Below are positions 33,362-40,985 of a stretch of 64,000 nt of DNA, piece by piece; position 1 is the stretch's first letter; every line of letters starts with the position of its first letter. The notes under the pieces were generated by a model, which worked only from the letters and a program-made list of their open reading frames with translations, did not search any database and was not told the DNA's origin. This DNA is from AP-15 sp963832875 (GTDB taxonomy: Bacteria; Pseudomonadota; Alphaproteobacteria; ATCC43930; CGMCC-115725), in NCBI GenBank assembly GCA_963832875.1, contig CAWHWB010000009.1, positions 62,001 to 126,000 of the forward strand. The letters run 5' to 3'. The position numbers and the translations under genes were made by a program.

Positions 33362-34171
33362 GCTCGCCGCTTCCCAAAAGCCGTGATGTGTGGCCGACTT
33401 GCCGCGGTACAAGCCAAAAACGCCGGATCGGCGCGTCCGGCAACTCTCGGGTCTCGCTAATCCAAAACGGTCCGCCCCGGCAGAGATAGCGGCGTTTGGC
33501 TGAAGGCAATCGAATAAGCCGCGGCGGCGCAAAGCCGGGGGCGAGCCGACCATGGTGCGCGCAGGGTACACGGAGAGCGCTGCCCCTCGGGCCGGGAACC
33601 TGTCGGTTAGCGCAGAGGCGGCGAGAAATTGACGTTCCGAGGACCGGGTTAGGGTCGTTCTCCTGACGGGAGGTCGGATAGCATCGGTCGTATCGGCAGC
33701 GGAACCAGGACCGATCGACCGCCGCCCATCGTCATCAGTACGCGCCGCTTGGGGAGAAGCGCCGATGTTTGGGCGCATTCCGGCTGTCGCGCCGAACGGT
33801 GCGCACGCGACCCGCCGCCATTTTTTTTCAATGCCGGTCATTTTTTTAAATATGCGGTTGTGAATTTTTCGTGTCCTGAGGCCGCGAAAGGCTGTTCCGG
33901 ACGCATTGCCCTTGACGATGGACCAAACGTCCGATTGAATATCGGGCGTAATTCTAAGATGCGACGGTTGGGGGGACGGGGAAGACGTCCTGATCCGCGT
34001 CCGCTGCCGCCGCGCCGGCTGCGACATCATGACCGCCCGTAACGCGCCAGCATTTTGTGCCCGCCGTGCAACGCGGCGAGGACAGCAACCCGAGGACGGC
34101 ATCTTCGGCCCTATCCGCTATCGCCACTGCAAAACGCGGCGCGAGAAAACGCCGCACAGGGAGTATTGCCA
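33362..34171. other. Long intergenic region with an A+T-rich core
   Basis: About 810 bases without a supported gene. Short open frames on both strands are arginine- and proline-rich shadows. Positions 33820-33875 are strikingly A+T-rich for this genome (T8 and T7 runs, AAATATGCGG) and are the best place for promoters of the downstream acyltransferase gene. No sigma-54 or FNR-type site was seen. Confidence 0.5.
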
Positions 34172-35014
34172 ATGCGATCAATGGCGTCGATCCGCGCCGG
34201 GGAACTAGCGCCGCGCTCGGTCCTTCGCCCTTCGCTCCCGGCCCCCCGCCAATGCCGGCCGACAAGCGACCCTGTCATCCGCTCCGATTGTGACACGATA
34301 CGCCTGTTCAAGCGCTGCTTGGCCGTGGTTCCGGCGGATTCCGCCGAGCTTTTGGACCGGGCGTTTCGGCTGCGGTTTCAGGTCTACTGCATCGAGCGGG
34401 GTTTCGAGGATGCCGCCGCGTTTCCGGACGGCCGCGAGCGCGACGGCGATGAGGCTCGATCGCTGCACTCGCTGCTGCTCGAACGCGCGACCGGGTCGGC
34501 GGTCGGCACGGTGCGGCTGATCCTGCCGCGCCGCGGCGACGATCTTCCGGTGTTCAAGCTAATCGGAGCTGATCGGCTGCGCGCCGCCGGGCTGCCGCCC
34601 GAAGCCACAGCGGAGGTGTCGCGGTTTGCCGTTGCCAAGGCGTTTCGCACGCGGTTCGAGGAGCCTCGGCGAACCGGACCGGGTTGCGGGCCGATCGCCG
34701 CCGGAGACCGCGGGCCGGCGCTACAGCTGATGACCTTTGGGCTCCTTCGCGCCGTGGCGATGATGGGCGCCTCGGGCGGGATCACCCATGTCGTCGCGAT
34801 GATGGAGCCGGCGCTGCTGCGCCTGCTGCGGCGGCTCGGCATCGTGTTCCACCCACTCGGCCGGATGGTCGATCATCACGGCCTGCGCCAACCCGGCTGG
34901 GCGCTCGGGGAGCAGCTGATCGCTTGCATCAACAGATATCATCCCGAGCTCGGCGAGATTATCAGCGACGGCCGGCGGCAACTGATCGCGGAGCCGTCGA
35001 TGGCGCATGTCTGA
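34172..35014 (+). CDS. PEP-CTERM/exosortase-associated acyltransferase, paralogue 1
   Basis: A 280-residue protein of the TIGR03694 type, related to acyl-homoserine-lactone synthases in the GNAT superfamily. Signature pieces: LLDRAFRLRFQVYCIERGFE, GTVRLILP, TAEVSRFAVAKAF, LQLMTFGLLRAVAMMGA and AMMEPALLRLLRRLGIVF. The ATG at 34172 follows GGGAG. Family members co-occur with exosortase systems; their acyl product is not established. It shares EVSRFAV, FGLLRAV and AMMEPALLRLL with the second copy at 40024. Its end overlaps the next gene by eight bases. Confidence 0.88.
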   Translation: MRSMASIRAGELAPRSVLRPSLPAPRQCRPTSDPVIRSDCDTIRLFKRCLAVVPADSAELLDRAFRLRFQVYCIERGFEDAAAFPDGRERDGDEARSLHSLLLERATGSAVGTVRLILPRRGDDLPVFKLIGADRLRAAGLPPEATAEVSRFAVAKAFRTRFEEPRRTGPGCGPIAAGDRGPALQLMTFGLLRAVAMMGASGGITHVVAMMEPALLRLLRRLGIVFHPLGRMVDHHGLRQPGWALGEQLIACINRYHPELGEIISDGRRQLIAEPSMAHV

Positions 35015-35807
35015 CCGAAACGGCTCGTCGGGGGCGGGGCGTCGCGGCGACGGCAAAACCCACCGGGATCGAGCCCACACTGTGCGCGGCTGGCGACGCT
35101 TCCGACGCTGGCCGTCACCCGAGGCGATTGCGCGAGCGGTCGGCCGCGCCCTGCTACTGCTGCAGCTGCCGGCGACGGCGGCGGCGCTGGCCTGGGTCCC
35201 CGGCAATTTCGCCAAGCTCGCGGCGATGCTGGCGGTCTGGGCGATCGGCTTTCGCCGCCTTTCCCGCGCCGAGCTCCTGGTCATGCTCGGGGCCGACGTG
35301 ACCTTCGTCGTCGCCGACAGCGGCGCGCTGCGCAACGGCGTATTCCGCTTCGACCATCCCGATCTGCTCGGAATGCCGGTCTACGAGTTCCTGATGTGGG
35401 GCTTTTATACGCTGCACACGATCCGCTTTGTCGGCGGCCGGGCGCCGCGCTTCCAGCCGGCCGCGACTTTGGCGCTGGCTGCGCTCTTTGCCGCGGCGTT
35501 TTTGACGATCCGGGACCCCGAGGTTCTTCTGCTCGCCTCGGCGGGGGTCGTGGCCGCGGGCCTCGGCTGGTTCCGCGAGCGTGCCGATTTCGCGTATACC
35601 GGCTATATGGTCGGGGTCGGCGCCGTCATCGAATATGTCGGGGTCGGGGCCGGGCAATGGGCCTATCCGGCGGCCCCGTTGGGCGGAGTCCCGGCCTGGT
35701 TCGTGCCGATGTGGGGCGGCATCGGCCTCCTCACCCGCCGCCTGTTCTTGCCGGCGCTCGCTGCGCTGCAGTCGGACCGGCCGGATCGATCACCGGCGCG
35801 GCCGTGA
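35007..35807 (+). CDS. Multi-pass membrane protein with carotenoid-cyclase-like signature
   Basis: A 266-residue protein with a basic N-terminus and about seven hydrophobic segments. The stretch VIEYVGVGAGQWAYPAAPLG followed by GVPAWFVPMWGG resembles the G.Y.Y...LGGVP...P..W pattern of DUF422/CruF-like carotenoid membrane enzymes; MWGFYTLHTIRF is another charged-aromatic helix. I cannot assign a reaction. Its ATG lies inside the end of the acyltransferase gene, so the two are translationally coupled and probably act together. Confidence 0.7.
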   Translation: MSDRNGSSGAGRRGDGKTHRDRAHTVRGWRRFRRWPSPEAIARAVGRALLLLQLPATAAALAWVPGNFAKLAAMLAVWAIGFRRLSRAELLVMLGADVTFVVADSGALRNGVFRFDHPDLLGMPVYEFLMWGFYTLHTIRFVGGRAPRFQPAATLALAALFAAAFLTIRDPEVLLLASAGVVAAGLGWFRERADFAYTGYMVGVGAVIEYVGVGAGQWAYPAAPLGGVPAWFVPMWGGIGLLTRRLFLPALAALQSDRPDRSPARP

Positions 35808-36027
35808 TCCGTATTATCGCCGACCTCGCCGCGGGCCGTTCGGCCGTTCGGTCCGTCGATTTCCGCCTCGGGGGCGGCGAGCGCGTGAAATCCGCTCCTG
35901 AGCGGCACCGCACGCGGCGCAATGATGCGGATCGGAGACGCCAGCAGGACAGCCAAAGTCATCATTTCCCTACCCGGCCACGCCGGTGAAGCTAAATTGG
36001 CGATTGATCGTTGTAAGGAGAGCAATC

Positions 36028-36969
36028 TTGACGTCGGCGTCTCGATTGGCGAGCGAAAAACCTGCGGCGCCCACGTCGAAGATCTTTCGGATGCTTCGGC
36101 TGATGCTGCGGGAAGCCAGCCTGCCCCGAACTCTTTCGCGCACCCCCGAACCGAGCGCCGTAATGGACTCCGAGACGAGGATCGCCGGCTTCGACGAGCA
36201 GGGCTCCTCGGCTCTGCTGCCGATTTACCGCTTTAACGCGATGGCGATCAGCGGCTTGGCGCCGGCTGGCGCGCATGTTGTCGATCTCGGCTGCGGCACC
36301 GGCAGGTTTCTCGCTTGCCTTGCCGTGCACCGGCCCGATCTGACGATTACCGGCATCGATCTCGCCGCGGACATGGTCCGCGTCGGCCGGCGGCATCTGG
36401 CCCGCGCCGGTCTCAACGCCAGGGTTCGGCTGATCGACGGCGACATGCGGGAATTCCGCAAGGTGGCGCCGGCTCGGATCGACCTCGTCAGCAGCATCTT
36501 TTCGCTGCATCACCTGACGACCCGCGACGACCTTCTCGGCTGCCTGCGCGAAATCGCCGGCGCGATCCGCGGCGGCGACAGGCTGTGGATCTTCGATCAT
36601 GCGCGGCCGCGTCGGCGACGTACGGCCGAAGAGGTGCCGGAGATTTTTACACCCGGCGCGCGTCCGGCTTTTCAGCAGGATTCGTGCAATTCGCTGTGTG
36701 CCTCCTGGAGTTTTGATGAACTCAGGGCAGCACTGCGTGAGACCCTGCCAGTAGAACTTCGGGCGGCGCGCGCGAAACTCCTCCCTCTCTACCAGGTACA
36801 CTGGACGCCGGTCGCCGCGGCTGCGGCCGACCGGCCGGCGCAATGGATCGAAGACGAAGCGTTGTCACCCGATGCTCGCAGAGAGGCGCAGCTGTTGTCG
36901 CGTTTGTTTCTGAATTGGCTGGGGCGGTCGGGCGACTGCCCGTGGCTTTCGCGGCGGTCGGCGCGGTGA
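36028..36969 (+). CDS. Class I SAM-dependent methyltransferase
   Basis: A 313-residue protein with motif I VVDLGCGTGRFL, GIDLAADMVRVGRRHL (acidic motif II), RVRLIDGDMREF and DLVSSIFSLHHLTTRDDLLG, which together form the SAM-binding fold; a C-terminal region of about 100 residues is not assigned. The substrate is unknown. TTG at 36028 was chosen because AAGGAG lies seven bases upstream; ATGs at 36091 and 36163 are alternatives. It follows the acyltransferase and membrane-protein genes after 220 bases. Confidence 0.88.
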   Translation: MTSASRLASEKPAAPTSKIFRMLRLMLREASLPRTLSRTPEPSAVMDSETRIAGFDEQGSSALLPIYRFNAMAISGLAPAGAHVVDLGCGTGRFLACLAVHRPDLTITGIDLAADMVRVGRRHLARAGLNARVRLIDGDMREFRKVAPARIDLVSSIFSLHHLTTRDDLLGCLREIAGAIRGGDRLWIFDHARPRRRRTAEEVPEIFTPGARPAFQQDSCNSLCASWSFDELRAALRETLPVELRAARAKLLPLYQVHWTPVAAAAADRPAQWIEDEALSPDARREAQLLSRLFLNWLGRSGDCPWLSRRSAR

Positions 36970-37075
36970 ATTTGTCGGAAAACTTTACGATCGGCCATTC
37001 GACATTACCGGGCGTACTTACAAAACATCGGCTACAGCCCTGTAATTGACTATTTTTGGGTAGCCATTCCGAGCC

Positions 37076-37091
37076 TGGCATGATACATGCT
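37076..37091 (+). promoter_or_regulatory. Candidate sigma-54 promoter of the PEP-CTERM gene
   Basis: TGGCATGATACATGCT fits the -24/-12 consensus TGGCACG-N4-TTGCW at all but two fixed positions, with the required GG-N10-GC spacing. It lies 47 bases ahead of the ATG at 37138. PEP-CTERM genes in other bacteria are known to be driven by sigma-54 with the PrsK/PrsR system. Confidence 0.55.
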
Positions 37092-37137
37092 TTAACCTCG
37101 ATTGTTTGGCATTCTCGGTTTTCGCGGGGACACGAAG

Positions 37138-38077
37138 ATGAGACGGCGGTATTTGTTGGCAGGCACGGCGTTGGTCGCGGCCCTGCTCGCGGGCGGCGGG
37201 CGGGCGAATGCCGATCCTTTCCCGAATGCGCCGCTCGGACCGATCCTGATTCACCTCAACGATGACGAGCAGATTTCACCGACGAATTCCATCGTCGGCC
37301 CCAACAACTCGACCCCCTACGCGGCGATCAACGCGCCCGGCACCGAAGGGAATTGGGGCATTGTCCAGATTTCTAGCATTCAACGGGGCGTCATCCAGAA
37401 CCCAGTAGGCTCTGACATTCAGGCCAGCACGCCGACGCTGTTCGTCGACGGCCAAAATGGTGGTGAGCAAATACTGGGGATTTTTTACGGAGTTCATATA
37501 GAATTCTCTCAGCTCGACGATTTCGACGGCGTCCGGCGGCGTGCTCGACCTATACGGCATCACCGGCACCAACCAGAGTGTCGGGAATGAAATAACGAGC
37601 GCCGCCAACCTTGGCAAACGGACCTCGCAAAGTCAATACACCGGGTTCACCTGCGCCACCAACACAGCGAATTGCACGTTCCTGGCCCGGCTCGACTTTG
37701 TGTACGGGGCAAATACCGCCGCCGATACGACGACCACGATCGTCTCGCCGGAGAATCCGGTGACGACCGACGGCACGGCCCAGAGCTACCTGTCTGTGGA
37801 TACAACGGACCCTGGCCTATGGTCGTCGACGCTCAACGACAATTTCTTCACCTTGGATCCGAATAACAATCCGCTTCCCGATACCCCCGACATCAGGCTG
37901 ACCAACAGTTTTGCCCACGGTGGCGCGACGGCTTGGACCACCAGCAGCGATGTCATTGGCCTGATCAGCAGCGATCCGGGCCGCACGGCATCCGTTCCGG
38001 AACCGGCATCGCTGGCTCTGCTGGGAACCGCTCTACTGGGCTTCGGCGCCTTTGCGCGGCGACGCTGGCGGAAGTAG
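37138..38077 (+). pseudogene. PEP-CTERM sorting-signal protein with one frameshift
   Basis: The first frame starts MRRRYLLAGTALVAALLAGG (signal peptide) and runs through ISPTNSIVGPNNSTPYAAIN to SQLDD at 37520. A second frame continues STASGGVLDLYGITGTNQSV and ends VPEPASLALLGTALLGFGAF followed by ARRRWRK, a textbook PEP-CTERM tail (VPEP, hydrophobic helix, arginines). Dropping one T from TTT at 37521-37523 restores a 312-codon gene. The mature protein would be sorted by an exosortase and released to the surface. The exosortase is not in this window. No catalytic domain is recognisable. Confidence 0.88.
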
Positions 38078-38276
38078 TACGTTGACGGGCAACGTCGGAT
38101 TTCTTTACAGGTAGGCGTAGCCGCGGCGGCGCGACCTTCCGCCGTGACGGTATGCCGCAATCGGCCGCCAAGCCTGCGCCAATGTGGCGAACCGGGAGGC
38201 TGCGGAATTGCGGCATCAGCCAGCATGAATATCCGGGCCTGGGACTCTGTCAGATTTTCCGACAGTCGCCATAAAG

Positions 38277-39917
38277 TTGATCCAGCTATCGGTTGACACA
38301 GAAAAGCTCGCCGCAGCGCTGCGGACGTGGCGCGCCAGCCTCGGCGAGGCGGCCGTGCTCGAGGGCGCCGCGGCCCAGCGTCGCTATGGCCGCTGCACTA
38401 CCGGCATCGAGCGCACAATCGCCGGGGCGCTGCGCCCGCGGTCAGTTGACCAGGTCGTCGCGATCGTCGACATCGCGCGGCGACACGGCGTTCCCCTTTA
38501 CCCGATCAGCACCGGCCATAATTGGGGATACGGCAGCGCGGTTCCGATTGCCGAGGACTGCGTCGTTCTCGACCTGTCCGGCCTCGATCAGATCGTCGAG
38601 ATGGACACCGAGGCGGGGCTCGTCACCGTCGAACCGGGCGTCACCCAGCGCGCGCTGCACGAGTTTCTCGCACAAAATCACCTGCCGTTCCTGGTGCCGG
38701 TGACCGGCGGTGGCCCCACCTGCAGCCTCGTGGGCAACGCCCTGGAGCGTGGCTACGGCATCACCCCCTATGCTGATCACACCGCCGCGGTCACCGCGCT
38801 CGAGGCGGTGCTGCCAAACGGCCGAATTTACCGATCGGCGCTGAGCGAACTCGGTGGGACGGCGGTCGACCGCGCCTTCAAATGGGGTGTAGGGCCTTAT
38901 CTCGACGGCCTGTTCGCGCAAAGCAGCCTCGGCATCGTCACCCGGATGACGATCGCGCTCGCCCCCCGGCCCGGACGGATCGAGGCCTTCCTGTTCGGGA
39001 TCGAGCGGGAGGCCGGGCTCGCCGCGGCGGTGCCGGGGGTGCAGCGGATGCTGCGCGACCTGGGCGGCGTCGTCGGCTCGGTCAACCTGATGAACCGCCG
39101 GCGCGTGCTCGCCATGACCGTGCCCTATCCGCATGACAGGGTCGGCAGCGACGGCATCCTGCCGGGCGAGGTCGTCGCCGAGATGGCCGCGCAACACCGG
39201 ATCATGGCGTGGACCGGGTTCGGCGCGCTCTACGGCACCCCCGAGATCGTCCGCGCTGCGCGCCGCACCCTGCGCCGGATCTTGCGGCCGAAGGTGAGCC
39301 GATTGGCCTTTCTGACCCCCGGCTCCGCTTCGCTTCTCGACCGTTTGCTGAGCCGTGTGCCGCACCTGCGCCACGGCCCCCTGGCCAGGCGGGCGCGCAC
39401 GCTCGCCGCGGCGATGCGGCTGATCGAGGGCAAGCCGAGCGAGGTCGCCCTGCCGCTCGCCTACTGGAAATCGGCGCCCCCCGCCACCGGTGCGGAGCTT
39501 GACCCGGCGCGGGACGGCTGCGGACTGATCTGGTATCCGCCGTTGGTGCCTATGACCGCCGAGCGCGTCGGCCGTTATGTCGAAATGGTCGGCGAGATCT
39601 GTACCGCGCACGGCATCGAGCCGCTGATCACCCTGACCAGCCTCTCCGAGCGCTGCTTCGACAGCTCGGTGCCGCTGCTATTCGACGGCCGCGAGCCAAG
39701 TTCGGCGCGGCGCGCCCAGGCTTGCTATCGCGCGCTCTTCGAGGGCGGTCGGCGCGAGGGTTTTCTGCCCTACCGCTTGAACGTCCAAGCGATGGATTGG
39801 CTGACCGGTTTCGATGCGCCCTGTTGGGACCTCGCGGCGGCGATCAAATCGGCCGTCGATCCGACCGGGATCATCGCCCCCGGAGGCTATGTCCCGCGGC
39901 GGCGCTCCGCTCCTTGA
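38277..39917 (+). CDS. VAO-type FAD-binding oxidase
   Basis: A 546-residue flavoprotein of the vanillyl-alcohol-oxidase/4-cresol-dehydrogenase class. The PCMH FAD domain (residues about 50-230) contains PRSVDQVVAIVDIARRHGVP, YPISTGHNWGYGSAVP, GLVTVEPGVTQRALHEFL and VGNALERGYGITPYADH; the C-terminal cap ends IKSAVDPTGIIAPGGYVP. Such enzymes oxidise phenolic or alcohol groups. TTG at 38277 is the only reasonable start. It lies between a PEP-CTERM gene and the second acyltransferase, all on the same strand. Confidence 0.88.
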   Translation: MIQLSVDTEKLAAALRTWRASLGEAAVLEGAAAQRRYGRCTTGIERTIAGALRPRSVDQVVAIVDIARRHGVPLYPISTGHNWGYGSAVPIAEDCVVLDLSGLDQIVEMDTEAGLVTVEPGVTQRALHEFLAQNHLPFLVPVTGGGPTCSLVGNALERGYGITPYADHTAAVTALEAVLPNGRIYRSALSELGGTAVDRAFKWGVGPYLDGLFAQSSLGIVTRMTIALAPRPGRIEAFLFGIEREAGLAAAVPGVQRMLRDLGGVVGSVNLMNRRRVLAMTVPYPHDRVGSDGILPGEVVAEMAAQHRIMAWTGFGALYGTPEIVRAARRTLRRILRPKVSRLAFLTPGSASLLDRLLSRVPHLRHGPLARRARTLAAAMRLIEGKPSEVALPLAYWKSAPPATGAELDPARDGCGLIWYPPLVPMTAERVGRYVEMVGEICTAHGIEPLITLTSLSERCFDSSVPLLFDGREPSSARRAQACYRALFEGGRREGFLPYRLNVQAMDWLTGFDAPCWDLAAAIKSAVDPTGIIAPGGYVPRRRSAP

Positions 39918-40023
39918 GGCTCCCCTCCTGGTCAGATACGCCGCGTCATCCGTAGGGAATTGTTCATCCCTTTGAGTGAAGGTCGCGGCGGGGAGGGCGC
40001 CCATCTGGTTCAGGTAGACGCGA

Positions 40024-40854
40024 ATGACGGTCAAGGGAACGGCGGACTTCGTCGCCTGCTATGACCGGTATTTCGAGGTCGTCCGCGCCACCACCCCAGA
40101 GCAGCTCGATCTCGCCCATCGTCTTCGCTACCAGGTCTACTGCGTCGAAAACCGCTTCGAGGACCCGACTCGATACCGCGACGGACGCGAGATCGACGAG
40201 GATGACGACCGCTCGGCGCACGCTCTGCTACTGCATCGCCCGAGCGGCGCCACGGCCGGCACGGTGCGCCTGATCATGCCGCGGCCCGACGATTGGCGTC
40301 GTCCGCTGCCGATCGAGCGAGCCCTGGATGATCCGGCCGCGCGGCGGCGGATTGAGCCGCTGCCGTCGCGCCTGACCGCCGAGGTCTCGCGCTTTGCCGT
40401 CTCCAAAAATTTTCGCCGGCGTCAGCGCGACGGGCATTATGCCGAAGCCGGCTTTTCTCACCCCCTTGCCGGTCGGGCGTCGGGCGATAGGCGGCTGATG
40501 CCGCACATCACCTTCGGGTTGCTGCGGGCCGTTCTCGGCATCGCCCTGGAACACGGCGTTACCCACCTGGCCGCGATGATGGAACCGGCGCTACTTCGGC
40601 TGTTGTTCCGGCTCGGGCTCGTGTTCGAACCACTAGGCGGCCTCGTCGAGCATCACGGATTGCGCCAGCCTTGCCTGGCGCGCCTTGCCGATCTGACCCG
40701 GCGGTCGCGGCAGGAGGCCGGTCTCTTGTGGCAATATGCCAGTCGGGAAATCGTCGAGCTCGAGGTGGTGCGCGCGCCCGCAAACGGTCGGAGGCAGGCC
40801 AGCGCGTCAGGTGAGGCGCAAACGGCCAAGGCTCCGCGGTCGGGTCACGGGTGA
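40024..40854 (+). CDS. PEP-CTERM/exosortase-associated acyltransferase, paralogue 2
   Basis: A 276-residue TIGR03694-type protein: LDLAHRLRYQVYCVENRFED, GTVRLIMP, TAEVSRFAVSKNF, HITFGLLRAVLGIALEHGV and AMMEPALLRLLFRLGLVFEP. The fold and motif order match the copy at 34172, but the N-terminus and the final 40 residues differ and it has a longer insert between the GTVRLI and EVSRFAV motifs. Two copies within 7 kb point to different acyl acceptors or donors. Product unknown. No clear Shine-Dalgarno; the frame is well defined. Confidence 0.88.
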   Translation: MTVKGTADFVACYDRYFEVVRATTPEQLDLAHRLRYQVYCVENRFEDPTRYRDGREIDEDDDRSAHALLLHRPSGATAGTVRLIMPRPDDWRRPLPIERALDDPAARRRIEPLPSRLTAEVSRFAVSKNFRRRQRDGHYAEAGFSHPLAGRASGDRRLMPHITFGLLRAVLGIALEHGVTHLAAMMEPALLRLLFRLGLVFEPLGGLVEHHGLRQPCLARLADLTRRSRQEAGLLWQYASREIVELEVVRAPANGRRQASASGEAQTAKAPRSGHG

Positions 40855-40985
40855 CGATCGGATGTCTTACGATCCCGACCGATGCCCGGCGCGGCACTGT
40901 GCACATGAGATGCTAGCAGCAAGCGAGCTTTCCTTGCACTCTACTATACTGCCTCCCCTTTCCGGAATGGCGAGTTTACCGAAGG

